A stretch of DNA of 64,000 nt, taken from NCBI GenBank assembly GCA_040954595.2, contig CM082596.2, positions 9,424,001-9,488,000 on the forward strand, in the 5' to 3' direction. Positions 1-11,600 of this stretch are shown piece after piece. Origin of the DNA: Balanoglossus misakiensis. Lineage: Eukaryota > Hemichordata. Position numbers and translations under genes: made by a program. The notes under the pieces are model-generated. The model made no database searches. It was not told the origin of the DNA and saw only the letters and a list, made by a program, of their open reading frames with translations. Position 1 is the stretch's first letter. Each line of letters starts with the position of its first letter.

Positions 1-299
1 AAAGTTGTTGGCAAGAATGAAAGCTTGGGGTGGGGGGGTGTAGGATTTCCTACATTTTAGGTTATTTTTTTATATGCCCCCCAAAAGTTATGACAAAAAA
101 TTGATGACACCCTCAGAATTTATACTCCCTCCCCCATCATACGCTATCCATATTCATATAAATATGTCAATAAACGCCATACTGTCCTGTAGGTTTGAGC
201 TAATATTATGAATTTTCTATTTTTTATCGTTTTGTCTTTTTCTGCATTATTGGTAAAAACATCTTAATTTCTGAAAGCGATAGACTGACTCCTTCAAAA

Positions 300-870
300 T
301 ATAGTATGAAGCTGCCTATAGGTGGTCCGAGTTACCATAGTTTTGTTCAAATCGAAATTGTTGTAAAATTGGCATTTTTAATTTTGAACAATTTTTGCCA
401 TTTTTGCTCAGAATGCTTTGAAATTTGGTACGCAGATTCCTAGGGGGTAACCCAAGTAAGATGTAAAATATGCTTAAAATTGCGTGCTTGTGTTATTGGG
501 GAATTTTTGTACAATTTTTATCAAAAACTTTGATTTTCTATTTTTGATGCATTTGTTTATATTAATTTTTCAACATTATTGGTAAAAAATCTTCATTTCT
601 GAAAGTGATCGGCCTACTTCTTTGAAATTTAGTATGAAGCTTCTTATAGGTTGTCTGAGCAACCATGGTTTTGTTCAAATTATTGCAAAAAATTACATAT
701 TTATAATTTTGATGATAATTTTTTTGTTATTTTTCCCCTCTGAAACCGCTTGTCAGATTGCTTTGATTGATTCGCTTTTTGGCAGGCATGTTCCTTGTGG
801 TGATTGAAGTTAGGATTTTGAACAATTTTGGTGATATTTGCTTGTATGTGTTTTTGCCACTTTTGAACAA
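300..870 (+). repeat. degenerate dispersed repeat, 2-3 blocks
   Basis: Blocks share a phrase that recurs in the window: a CTCTGAAA start, CTTGTCAGATTGCTTTGAAA, then TTTGGTATGCANGTTCCT and AACCCAAGTAAGATGT. Copies here lie around 411-465 and 738-811. Family unknown; probably an old high-copy element, or several fused monomers of one. Confidence 0.5.
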
Positions 871-1281
871 ATATTTAGCGAGTTTTTTGCAAATTATTGA
901 TTTTGGTTAGCAAATCTTCTAAACTCATGTCCAGTTGCATTGAAAGTTACTGTTTACAAGGTATTGGTACCCCGAGACTGTTTACACTACATGTTTACAT
1001 AACTTAATAGGCCAGCTGTTACAGAGACCATTAGCTATTGAATGTCTGTCAGTCTGTCCAAGGGCTGACTGTAAGAAGTTGCTTGTCATGTGTGTTTCTA
1101 CACGCAATTTTTGGTCAAACATAAATTTTTCTTGCATCACTTGTAAGACTGCCATGACACATGACAGTCTATTGGGCATGGTCCTTGTTAATTTTTTTAC
1201 ATTTTCATATTTATATATGGTTAGGTCATATCTGCTTGCCAGTGTCGCATGTGATTTTTATTCTTGTCTATAACTAATTCC

Positions 1282-1320
1282 GTGTAATCCTCAAATGGGA
1301 CCACAGTGTCCTTGACGCTA
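1282..1320 (+). repeat. dispersed repeat fragment, pairs with 5952-5990
   Basis: The segment with GTGTAATC, AAATG-GACCACAGTGTCC and TGACGC recurs in the same orientation at 5952-5990. In both places a TCTGTCTGTC-like stretch lies upstream. It looks like a shared end of an old interspersed element. Confidence 0.5.
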
Positions 1321-1532
1321 TTTTTTCATAGTCATCCCTAAAAGTCTGGTGTTATGTGCCTCCCCCCCCCCCCAATTTCTCATGTAAAAAAATCGATGGC
1401 CCCCTGGAAATCCTACAGCCACCTCAATTCCTGGGGAAGTATATTCTCAACACTCCCTTATATCACATCCCATATATTGCGACCTACAGGTTTATGATTT
1501 GTTACTAACTGCTATGCATATTTCATTCACAG

Positions 1533-1617
1533 ATGGAAGCCATGATTGTCGCAATTTCAACTGGTCCAGGGTTTCTCGTTCTCCTGTGCGCTGAAGCTTG
1601 GTTAAGACTACTTTCTG
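1533..1617 (+). CDS. possible small coding exon (hydrophobic), doubtful
   Basis: A good acceptor (TTTCATTCACAG) precedes an 85-bp stretch open in one frame only. It starts with ATG and ends at a good donor (G|GTAAGCAT) in phase 1. It encodes about 28 residues with a hydrophobic core (VAISTGPGFLVLLCAEAW). Similar acceptor-side sequence recurs before 2131. The acceptors at 2131, 6225 and 6964 are all followed by GT, so each would join in phase 1 and give a short tail and a stop (GGLS, GSLVTLLLEGV, GSLVISSPEGV). This could be a small membrane peptide with alternative last exons, or chance. No homologue recognised. Confidence 0.22.
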
Positions 1618-2599
1618 GTAAGCATGAGTTCATCTATATTTGCTTTTTTAGGGCATTATTGATTTCCTGTAATGTGATTATGATGAGGTGAATGAACTGG
1701 ACATAAATTCAGTTTGGACACATTTAGAATTGGCAGAATTACCCATAGCTATAATTGTATATAGGCGGCTTGAATTTAATTATTTGTTTGCCGTCCATGG
1801 GTGGGTATGTTTTACGTACAGTGTTATTAAGTCTGTGTGCATGTTTTTGTTGTTTACACATAAATATCATTTGTCACCTGATTGCCATGTAAGAGAATAC
1901 CCATATGGAGCTTCTATACTCTGCAGTACTATTACTTAGTCAGATGTAAATGGAGTTTCAAAATTGCTGTTTCACAGATTTATCTGCTAAGTATTCTATT
2001 GTTATGCGTTGTCACAACACAGCCTTGACCCTACATTATACCATGTTCTGCATATTTTGACTTATTAGTATGACATAATGCAAGTTTGTGATTGGTTACT
2101 TATAAACATGCACATATATTTGATTCACAGGTGGACTGTCTTAAATGGTCATCATTAGGCTATGCAGGAGGGGGAGAAGACCTTGGACCCTATGTTAAAG
2201 ACCCTTGCGGCCCCGTCAAGTACCTTTTTCTGGTAACCACAACTTGTTGTATACATGCTTCATAGCCAGTTTATATGTTACTGTTTTTAATCAAATAGTT
2301 AATTCACCCTCTCAATTTTATTGGGGCAGCAATCCACCATTGGTTTATTATGCACACCTCTAATAATCACTTGTCGGATGAATATTCTCCACTTGGTAAC
2401 CTTTATGTAGTGCTATCCTCCACGATCAAGAAGTGGGTTGATTATGACTATTTGAATAGGGTACCTAATTGTATTAAGGGTATAGGGGAAGTATTTCACA
2501 AATGTTTGTGTACATGGATTTCTCATTTCAACTCATTGGAGATGTTTTTCCTTCATTTTGTGATCTTAGTTAGTTTGGCGCAAATTGTTGCCAGTTTTG

Positions 2600-5500
2600 C
2601 ATATTTGTAATGTTTGGTCAATTTTTGCCATTCCGAGTCGAAAATCGTTTTTCTGAAACTTTTTGTCAGATAGCTTTGAAATTTGGAAGGCATGTTCCTA
2701 CTCAGGCGAGGGGTGTAAACCTAAGTAAACTGTTGGTGTGAAATTTGGTGAAACTTTTGGGAAATTTTGCAACTTTTCATCAAAAATTGTTTGAAACTAC
2801 TTGTCAGATTGATTGTAAATTTAGTCAATCTTTGTAGGCCCCATTCAATATATGTGTATACCACTGGGACCTTATGCGATTCAGCTGCTTCTGTATCTAT
2901 GTCCATCCACAACAAAAACTTATAGCCGCAATATTTGGAGTGTAAAGGCTGTTCTGTAGATATAATTTTGTTTAAGTTGTCATGGCCAAAAATGTGCAAA
3001 TGAGCTTGAAAAACGTTAAATGGTCTAAACTCATCAACTACTGGGCAAATTGCTTTATAAATTTGTATGCATGACGACTTCAAAGTCCTGCATGTTTTAA
3101 GCTCATATCATGAATTTTCTATTTTTTATGCTTGTTTGGACTTTTCCATATTTTTTGTAAATAAACAATTTATGGAAGTGATAGCCAATTTCTTTAAAAT
3201 TTAGCATGAAGCTTCCTATATTTGATCTAAGGTGGCTTTTGTAAATTGCCTATTTGTAAGTTTGGGAGATTTTTACCAATTTTGCTCAAAAATCATTTTC
3301 TCTGAAATCCCTCGTCAGATTGCTTTTAAATTTGGTTGGAACGTTCCTTGAGGTTACCCAAGTAAGATGTTGTAAAATGTTAGTGAAATTTGTGTTCTTG
3401 GGGCAATTTTTGCAATTTTCCATCAAATTTCGTATCCTTTAAACTATTTGTTGATAATAGCTGGTAGCCGATCAAACTCTGGTTGTACTCAGCTTGTGAC
3501 TGTCGATAAAACTATTATTTTCAATAAAAATCTGCCGAGAAAATGCAGACTGATTCCAAAGGATTCTTATCTTAAATAGTATAGGCTGAAACTATTTCCG
3601 TCATAACAGAAGGGTTCAAAACGTAATAATCTAATGCTGTAAGTCGCAATCTCGCCTTCCTATCTCCAGTGAAAAATGATAAGACAACACCAATGGTATG
3701 AGTAATGATATAACCCATATTTATTTCAAGTTAACTAAACTGTGATAAAAGCAGTGATAGAACTGGTTTCACTTTAGAAGGTATTGCTTGGACCACGAAA
3801 AAAGACAATTATTACTGACAGTAATGAAACGCATCCCATCCATGCATTCATCAAAAGTAATTTCTCCATGCTTTTTGAGCAACTTGGCCTATGTATAGTA
3901 CCCTATTGTCTCTCAATGCAAGCCACTTGCTTTCACAAAACAATCCCATTTTGCCACTTTGTACTGTTCTTTATATTTTGATCTGAATCTAAAAATACCA
4001 TCGACTCATCCAGTGTGAGTTAGCACTGTAATTAGCCAAAGTTATAAATCCACAGTTACCCAGCAAATTTGATTTAATGCTTCCCAAAGGTATTGGTTTT
4101 GAACTCTCTTCTGAAATAGGTATGAAAATTTTAAAATTTCTACTGTTTCAACCCAGACTAGTTTATTTCTGAGTAAACAGAGAAATGACAACCGATAGAT
4201 TATTCCTCTGTAATAAAGACATATGCAGACACAAGAAAAAGTCTGAACATAATCAGTACATTACTAAAACAGTGTAGGTACATTGTACTATAAACTCAGG
4301 AAGATAAGTGACTATTGTTTGCCAAAAATGGTCCCAAGTCATTTCTCAAGCAGAGCAGAATAGTAGCTTAGAGAAGCAAAGTGTGATGATTTAAAATGTG
4401 AAAAGGCAACACCAATCTCTAGCTCTGCTCTTAGCACTGCAAATGTTATCAGACAGGTAGATAGATGTTCAGTCATCCTATGTCTGTCAACACTTTTTCT
4501 TTTCTGAAATCACTGGTGCAAGTGCTTTCAAATTTGGTATGCAGGTTTCTGGGGGTAGCGAAGTAATGCGTGTTCAAATTGTGTTGAATTCTGCATATTT
4601 GTAGTTTGAAACGAGTTTTTGCTGTCTTTGGAAGAAGAAGTAAGCTTGTAGGATTTCTTTGACTATGCAAGTTTCTAGGGATAACGAAAGTTGTTTCTTC
4701 AAAATGTGGTGAAATTTGCATATTTTTTTTTTGGGGGGGGGGAATTTTCTCTGAAATTTAGTATGTATCTCCATGAGGTTTGTGACATAACTTGCAATTT
4801 TGTATTTTGGGGGCAGTTGCCTTTTTATTTGGACTTAAAATCATATTAGAATATGCATATCTGATTGTCATGTCCACAGGGGTGATATTATTTGTTTACA
4901 TTATGACCGAATCTGTAAAGTTTTCATAATGATCTTTAAAATTGGTACGTCTAATTGTTTCGATCTTTGTTGTGAATTGTCCCTGAGTGATCTTAGTCAT
5001 TTTTTTAAAATTCTGCTGAATATTGCATTATTATTTTATGTCTGAGTCTGAAGAGTAGTCCTCTTCTCTGAAACCCCTTGCCCTAAAGTCAGGTGTCAAA
5101 TAGTATAATTTGCATATTTGTTGCATATGGGATATTGTTGCAGTTTTTTGAAGTTCAAGATGGCTGCCAATCTTTGTTTTAACTCTTTGGAAAAACATTT
5201 ATTTAAATACTTTTCTGAAAACAAGGTGGTGAACATCACATGTTTTCAAACAGTAATTGATATAGCTATCATTGTTTCTGAAAATCTTAACTTGTAGGAT
5301 TCTTTTTTAATCTCTAGCATCTGCAAAGACCACTAAAACAGCAACTCTATAAAAAGTCTTATTGCTTAGTACTGACACAAGGTGGTAAAAAGATATGCAG
5401 CTTTTGACTTCTTACAGGCTTACATTTTGTTAGTGATATCAGTCCCTTTTTGGTATTGTGCTGTTTTTTTTCAGGAGCTTGGGCCCCATTCCCTGGATTT

Positions 5501-5860
5501 TTTTGCACACCTGGCTCTGAAAAGCTGCCACACCTAGGCTTCTCAAATTTGTCACAGCTGTCCTTGCCAACGAGTGTGCACCTTGAAATTCAAATCAGTT
5601 ATTTGACCTGGCAGCCATATTCAGTTAAACTTTTTGAATTAATGCAAATTAGCTGGGACAATTTGAAATTGGTCAAAACTCAGAAACTCGACAACCACTG
5701 GTCAGATTGATTTGACAATTGGTATGCAAGTACCTTATGTCAACCACATACAGTTCTATATTTTTTTGAACAAATAATTTGAATATTCTATTTTTCTGCA
5801 TTTTTTCATCAGTTTTGGCAAAAAGTCTACTTTTCTAGAATTGATGAGTCGACTTCTTTG
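2600..5860 (+). repeat. region rich in the degenerate dispersed repeat
   Basis: Diverged copies of the CTCTGAAA / GTCAGATTGCTTTGAAATTTGG / GCAGGTTCCT motif set occur near 2650-2735, 2785-2830, 3299-3370, 4500-4565, 4620-4695 and 5680-5745. The stretches between them (about 3440-4480 and 4800-5640) hold no domain-like reading frame that I can recognise. Confidence 0.45.
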
Positions 5861-5951
5861 GGCGACGGCAAAGGCTAGGGGGGAATTTAAACGGATTTTA
5901 TTGCCTCTATGTGTGTGTCTGTCTGTCTGTACTCCTGTGTAGACTTCTTTT

Positions 5952-5990
5952 AGTGTAATCACTAAATGAGACCACAGTGTCCCTGACGCG
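5952..5990 (+). repeat. dispersed repeat fragment, pairs with 1282-1320
   Basis: Second copy of the GTGTAATC...GACCACAGTGTCC...TGACGC segment, same orientation, preceded by TGTGTGTCTGTCTGTCTGTA. Confidence 0.5.
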
Positions 5991-6189
5991 ATTTTCAGTG
6001 ACCCCAGGGTAACCTTTGACCAGCTTTCCTATATCTTAGTATTCACAGCAGAATACAGCCTTGGCATACTAACCCTGGTAACCATGGGAACTGTTTGGGC
6101 CCCACCAATGGTGCTGGCAGCTTTAATTTTTAAATGATTTCTTCTTATCATTGTTTTTTTATCAATGATGATGACTTGATCTAATCAGT

Positions 6190-6260
6190 TTTTTTAAAAT
6201 AATTTCATTCTTTTTTTACATTAGGTTCATTGGTAACACTGCTGCTAGAGGGAGTGTAAT
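6190..6260 (+). repeat. left member of duplicated acceptor-like segment
   Basis: A polypyrimidine tract and TTAG at 6221-6224 precede GTTCATTGGTAA. The same arrangement (TTTTTTTTCAATAG then GTTCATTGGTAA) recurs at 6945-6980. The segment is a direct duplicate flanking the 50-bp minisatellite and may be a duplicated splice acceptor and exon start. Confidence 0.5.
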
Positions 6261-6870
6261 ACTTGTAACGACGCCGCCACCTAATACTGTACTGGAGAGA
6301 TGAACTTAATACTTGTAACGACACCGCCACCTAATACTGTACTGGAGGGATGAACTTAATACTTGTAACGACGCCGCCACCTAATACTGTACTGGAGGGA
6401 TGAACTTAATACTTGTAACGACGCCGCCACCTAATACTGTACTGGAGAGATGAACTTAATACTTGTAACGACGCCGCCACCTAATACTGTACTGGAGAGA
6501 TGAACTTAATACTTGTAACGACGCCGCCACCTAATACTGTACTGGAGGGATGAACTTAATACTTGTAACGACGCCGCCACCTAATACTGTACTGGAGAGA
6601 TGAACTTAATACTTGTAACGACGCCGCCACCTAATACTGTACTGGAGAGATGAACTTAATACTTGTAACGACGCCGCCACCTAATACTGTACTGGAGGGA
6701 TGAACTTAATACTTGTAACGACGCCGCCACCTAATACTGTACTGGAGGGATGAACATAATACTTGTAACGCCGCCGCCACCTAATACTGTACTGGAGGGA
6801 TGAACTTAATACTTGTAACGACGCCGCCACCTAATACTGTACTGGAGGGATGAACTTAAACTTGTAACGA
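6261..6870 (+). repeat. 50-bp minisatellite, 12 full units plus a partial
   Basis: ACTTGTAACG recurs exactly every 50 bp from 6261 to 6811, then in a 1-bp-shorter degraded unit at 6860. Units differ by single bases (GAGAG/GAGGG, ACGCC/ACACC, one CCGCC). The length is not a multiple of three and the frames close, so the array is non-coding. It sits between two related acceptor-like sequences (see 6225-6260 and 6964-7050). Confidence 0.95.
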
Positions 6871-6929
6871 CGCCAGATGATGCTTCTGTGACCAGAGGGA
6901 TGAACAACGCCATGATTTGTTGATCTGAT

Positions 6930-7050
6930 CTAATTAATAATATTCATTCTTTTTTTTCAATAGGTTCATTGGTAATATCATCGCCGGAGGGAGTCTAATC
7001 AATATCTACAACAACGCTGCGCCAGATAACAATATCATAACCAGAGGGAT
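6930..7050 (+). repeat. right member of duplicated acceptor-like segment
   Basis: Matches 6190-6260: TTCATTCT, T-run, AATAG at 6960-6963, GTTCATTGGTAA, then GGAGGGAGT. It then continues with ACAACGCTGCGCCAGATAAC, which resembles a diverged unit of the 50-bp array. The array probably expanded from inside such a segment. Confidence 0.5.
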
Positions 7051-7061
7051 GCTGTCAATAG

Positions 7062-7245
7062 GTTAGGTTAATAAAAATGGTTTAATCTGAGGGAATGGTA
7101 AAGGGTTGGTGTATGAATATGTTAGGGTAATAAAAAATGGTATAATCTAACGGAATGGTGAAGGGTTGGTGTATGAATAGGTTAGGCTAATAAAAAATGG
7201 TATAATGTAATGGAATGTAATGGAATGGTGAAGGGTTGGTGTATG
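7062..7245 (+). repeat. about 60-bp tandem repeat, 3 units
   Basis: Three near-identical units (GTTAGG-TAATAAAAAATGG ... GGAATGGTGAAGGGTTGG) start near 7062, 7120 and 7180; the last has an internal TGTAATGGAA duplication. The DNA after it to about 7640 is a low-complexity mix of GGTATAA/AATGGTA words with no gene. Confidence 0.8.
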
Positions 7246-7659
7246 ATGACAGTGTGCACAAGGGTACTGTAACAAAACTGTCTGCATGGGTATAATATTA
7301 TGGTTTCAAGGGTATGATAAGTAATTAAAATACTATAAAAACAAGGGTAATGCCACATGGTAAATAAAAACTGTACATGTACAGAGGGTAAATACCGGTA
7401 TAATATATAAGGGTGTAAACATCAATGGTGCAATAATAAAAAATGGGTAACACAAGGTTTTGGTGGTATAATAATAATAAAATGGTATTAACTTGATGGT
7501 ATAAACATTATGGGATGTGTATAAATGGTGTTAATATTACAAAGGTATGATGATTAATTGGGGTGTAATAATAAGAAATTTAAAATCATTGGGTAATTTA
7601 TTAGTGTCAGGTTGGGTAAAATAATTTTTGCTATGCATTCGTGTAATTTGTCTGCCGAT

Positions 7660-7850
7660 TTTTTGCAGCGTTACCCGCGTTCGCGTTCTTCATTGCAGGT
7701 CGCTCGTCGTGTAATGGAATTTCGCCGTGTGCCCGTTTGATTCGCCGATGGATTTTTTTACAACGTTACCCGCGTTCGCGTTCTTCATCGCAGTTCGCTC
7801 GTCGTGTAATGGAATTTCGCCGTGTGCCCGTTTGATTCACCGATGGATTT
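7660..7850 (+). repeat. 95-bp direct repeat, 2 units
   Basis: CGTTACCCGCGTTCGCGTTC occurs at 7669 and again at 7764. The following GTCGTGTAATGGAATTTCGCC is shared too. The units are CpG-rich compared with their surroundings. A third, broken start (GATTCACCGATGGATTTTTT) follows at about 7834. A frame runs through from 7727 to 8089, but nothing in its translation is recognisable. Confidence 0.85.
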
Positions 7851-8279
7851 TTTGCTTTCGTCATCGTAATTCCCGCATCAACACGAATCCTCAATCTCAC
7901 GTAACAACAATACATCAAAATGTACACAGAAAAATAGGAGTCGGCAAGACAATTCTGGTTAGTGTGAGCCCCAACCTTTTAAAATTCACAACGGGGGAGG
8001 GGGCAGTTTTTCCTCACTTTATATTTGGCTCGAGGTTTTTAACTGTCCCCAGGCGCGTAAAGTTAGTTAGTTTATCACACAGAATGTAATTATCTTGCTT
8101 GATTTAAAAAAACACTAAAATTGTATGGGGGAGCTTCTTGCGATTTGCACTTAAGAAACTGATGGTTTTTACCCATAGGTAATAATTAGTATTAACACAT
8201 AATTGCCTAGAAATAAAAATTAACTCAAGGGTAGAATGCAACAGTTTATTTTGTGCAATATCAACAGGAGCTATTTTGG

Positions 8280-8383
8280 CACATTATTTCAGTTTGATAA
8301 ACACTGTTTTTGCTCATTGTTTCATTTCGACCACATTATTTCAGTTTGATGAACACTGTTTTTGCTTATTGTTTTATTTCAAC
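8280..8383 (+). repeat. 52-bp direct repeat, 2 units
   Basis: ACATTATTTCAGTTTGAT-AACACTGTTTTTGCT and the following ATTGTTT-ATTTC-ACC occur twice, at an offset of 52 bp, with a few substitutions. The neighbouring 7851-8279 holds no gene that I can see. Confidence 0.8.
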
Positions 8384-8519
8384 CACTTTTGTCACCTTGT
8401 TTTAAATTGAATGCAAGCATTGTTTCTGTTTGACCACTACTTGGGGTAATTGTTCCAAATTGGTATGCAAGATATTTTACATCAGCAGTTAGCCATCTAG
8501 CCACACTTTAGCTGCACAG

Positions 8520-8647
8520 CATATGAAAAATAATGAAATTCATGCAAAAAGCAAAAAAGTATTATGGGTATAATGCCATTGCAGCATTGGCGGTTCGACT
8601 CCGTCGATACTTACTTTGAAGCATAAGTCTTCATTATTTTTCATATG
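8520..8647. mobile_element. hairpin MITE, 18-bp perfect terminal inverted repeats
   Basis: CATATGAAAAATAATGAA at 8520-8537 is the exact reverse complement of 8630-8647. Inward, the arms keep pairing imperfectly (ATGCAAAAAGC / GCTTCAAAG...GCAT) down to a core. The ends contain TA inside CATATG, so a TA target duplication with 14-bp TIRs is possible. It has no coding capacity. The whole element could fold as one long hairpin. Confidence 0.75.
8557..8612 (+). ncRNA. tRNA-like fold lacking a D-arm, inside the MITE
   Basis: AAGTATT (8557-8563) pairs with GATACTT (8606-8612). AATGC/GCATT (8572-8576, 8584-8588) enclose a 7-nt loop. GGCGG/CCGTC enclose the loop TTCGACT, which contains an exact Pol III B-box (GGTTCGACTCC, 8592-8602). 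The D-arm is absent, position 33 is A rather than T, and there is no variable loop. It is a tRNA-like relic or a coincidence of the hairpin, not a working nuclear tRNA gene. Confidence 0.3.
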
Positions 8648-11600
8648 TAATAAATAAAACTATTCCAAATTCATATCTTAGTTTTCAGTTTGTGCTTTTG
8701 CTTCAGTTAGGGGGCCCACACTTACCAAACCTGTCTTGCCATCTTTTCACATTTCTTTAAATATGCAGCGCCAGCAGTAGGCAGTATTTGATCAAATTGA
8801 CCCACAAATCACTCAAAATTAATAGGCAGGATACTGTCCACTCTGGCCTGGTTACTGTCTGGCCTGGTTAATGTTGACGCAAAGGTTGACCCCACCAAAC
8901 ACTCAAAATTAATGGACAGGATACTGTCCACTCTGGCCTGGTTACAGTGTGCTCTGGTTAATGTTGACGCAAAGGATGTCCACCAAACACTCAAAATTAA
9001 TGGACAGGATACTGTCCACTCTGGCCTGGTTACTATCTGGCCTAGTTAATGTTGACGCAAAGGTTGACCCCACCAAACACTCAAAATTAATGGGCAGCAT
9101 ACTGTCCACTCTGGCCTGGTTACTATCTGGCCTGGTTAATGTTGACGCAAAGGTTGACCCCACCAAACACTCAAAATTAATGGACAGGATACTGTCGACT
9201 CTGGCCTGGTTACTACCTGGCCTGGTTAATGTTGACACAAAGGTTGACCCCACCAGACACTCAAAATTAATGGACAGGATACTGTCGACTCTGGCCTAGT
9301 TACTATCTGGCCTGGTTAATGTTTACGCAAAGGTTGACCCCACCAGACACTCAAAATTAATGGACAGGATACTGTCGACTCTGGCCTGGTTACTATCTGG
9401 CCTGGTTAATGTTGACGCAAAGGTTGACCCAACCAAACACTCGAAATTAATGAGCAGAATACTGTCCACTCTGGCCTGGTTACTGTCAGGCTGGTTAATG
9501 TTGACGCAAAGGTTGAGCCCACCAAACACTCGAAATTAATGGGCAGAATACTGTCCACTCTGGCCTGGTTACTGTCTGGTCTGGTTAATGTTGACACAAG
9601 GTTGACCCCACCAGACACTCAAAATTAATGGACAGGATACTGTCCACTCTGGCCTGGTTACTGTCTGGCCTGGTTAATGTTGATGCAAAGGTTGACCCCA
9701 CCAGACACTCAAAATTAATGGACAGGATACTGTCCACTCTGGCCTGGTTACTGTCTGGCCTGGTTAATGTTGATGCAAAGGTTGACCCCACCAGACACTC
9801 AAAATTAATGGGCAGAATACTGTCCACTCTGGCCAGGATACTGTCTGGTCTGGTTAATGTTGACGCAAAGGTTGACCCCACCAGACACTCAGAATTAATG
9901 GACAGGATACTGTCCACTCTGGCCAGGATACTGTCTGGCCTGGTTAATGTTGACGCAGAGGTTGACCCCACCAGACACTCAAAATTAATGGACAGGATAC
10001 TGTCCACTCTGGCCAGGATACTGTCTGGCCTGGTTAATGTTGACGCAAAGGTTGACCCCACCAGACACACAAAATTAATGGGCAGGATACTGTCCACTCT
10101 GGCCAGGATACTGTCTGGTCTGGTTAATGTTGACGCAAAGGTTGACCCCACCAAACACTCGAAATTAATGGGCAGAATACTGTCCACTCTGGCCAGGATA
10201 CTGTCTGGTCTGGTTAATGTTGACGCAAAGGTTGACCCCACCAGACACTCAAAATTAATGGGCAGGATACTGTCCACTCTGGCCAGGATACTGTCTGGTC
10301 TGGTTAATGTTGACGCACAGGTTGACCCCACCAAACACTCGAAATTAATGGGCAGAATACTGTCCACTCTGGCCAGGATACTGTCTGTTCTGATTAATGT
10401 TGACGCAAAGGTTGACCCCACCAGACACTCAAAATTAATGGACAGGATACTGTCCACTCTGGCCTGGTTACTGTCTGGCCTGGTTAATGTTGACGCAAAG
10501 GTTGAACCCACCAAACACTCAAAATTAATGGACAGGATACTGTCCACTCTGGCCAGGATACTGTCTGGCCTGGTTAATGTTGACGCAAAGGTTGAACCCA
10601 CCAAACACTCAAAATTAATGGACAGGATACTGTCCACTCTGGCCAGGATACTGTCTGGCCTGGTTAATGTTGACGCAAAGGTTGCCCCACCAGACACTCA
10701 AAATTAATGGGCAGGATACTGTCCACTCTGGCCTGGTTACTATCTGGCCTGGTTAATGTTGACGCAAAGGTTGACCCCACCAAACACTCAAAATTAATGG
10801 GCAGAATACTGTCCACTCTGGCCTGGTTACTATCTGGCCTGGTTAATGTTGACGCAAAGGTTGACCCCACCAAACACTCGAAATTAATGGGCAGAATACT
10901 GTCCACTCTGGCCTGGTTACTATCTGGCCTGGTTAATGTTGACGCAAAGGTTGACCCCACCAAACACTCGAAATTAATGGGCAGAATACTGTCCACTCTG
11001 GCCTGGTTACTATCTGGCCTGGTTAATGTTGACGCAAAGGTTGACCCCACCAAACACTCAAAATTAATGGACAGGATACTGTCCACTCTGGCCTGGTTAC
11101 TGTCTGGCCTGGTTAATGTTGACGCAAAGGTTGACCCCACCAAACACTCAAAATTAATGGACAGAATAATGTCCACTCTGGTCTGGTTACTGTCTGGCCT
11201 GGTTAATGTTGACGCAAAGGTTGACCCCACCAAACACTCGAAATTAATGGCCAGAATACTGTCCACTCTGGCCTGGTTACTGTCTGGCCTGGTTAATGTT
11301 GACGCAAAGGTTGACCCCACCAAACACTCGAAATTAATGGGCAGAATACTGTCCACTCTGGCCAGGATACTGTCTGGCCTGGTTAATGTTGACGCAAAGG
11401 TTTGACCCCACCAAACACTTGAAATTCATGGGCAGAATACTGTCCACTCTCCGCCTGGTTACTTTCAGGCCTGGTTAATGTTGACGCAAAGGTTGACCCC
11501 ACAGAACACTCGAAATTCATGGGCAGGATACTGTCCACTCTGGCCTGGTTACTGTCTGGCCTGGTTAATGTTGACACAAAGGTTGACCCCACCAAACACT

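Larger units (their letters stand above)
1..1532. other. gene-free AT-rich stretch
   Basis: No convincing coding exon is visible before 1533. The stretch is AT-rich with long T-runs, a C12 homopolymer near 1361 and copies of a degenerate dispersed repeat (separate entry). Open frames here are short and have no recognisable domain. Confidence 0.5.

Noticed and set aside
3784-3981. 65-codon plus-strand frame
   Set aside because: No domain, no flanking splice or promoter support; short frames of this size are expected by chance.
8557-8612. Functional tRNA gene
   Set aside because: No D-arm or A-box, A at position 33, and location inside a palindromic MITE.
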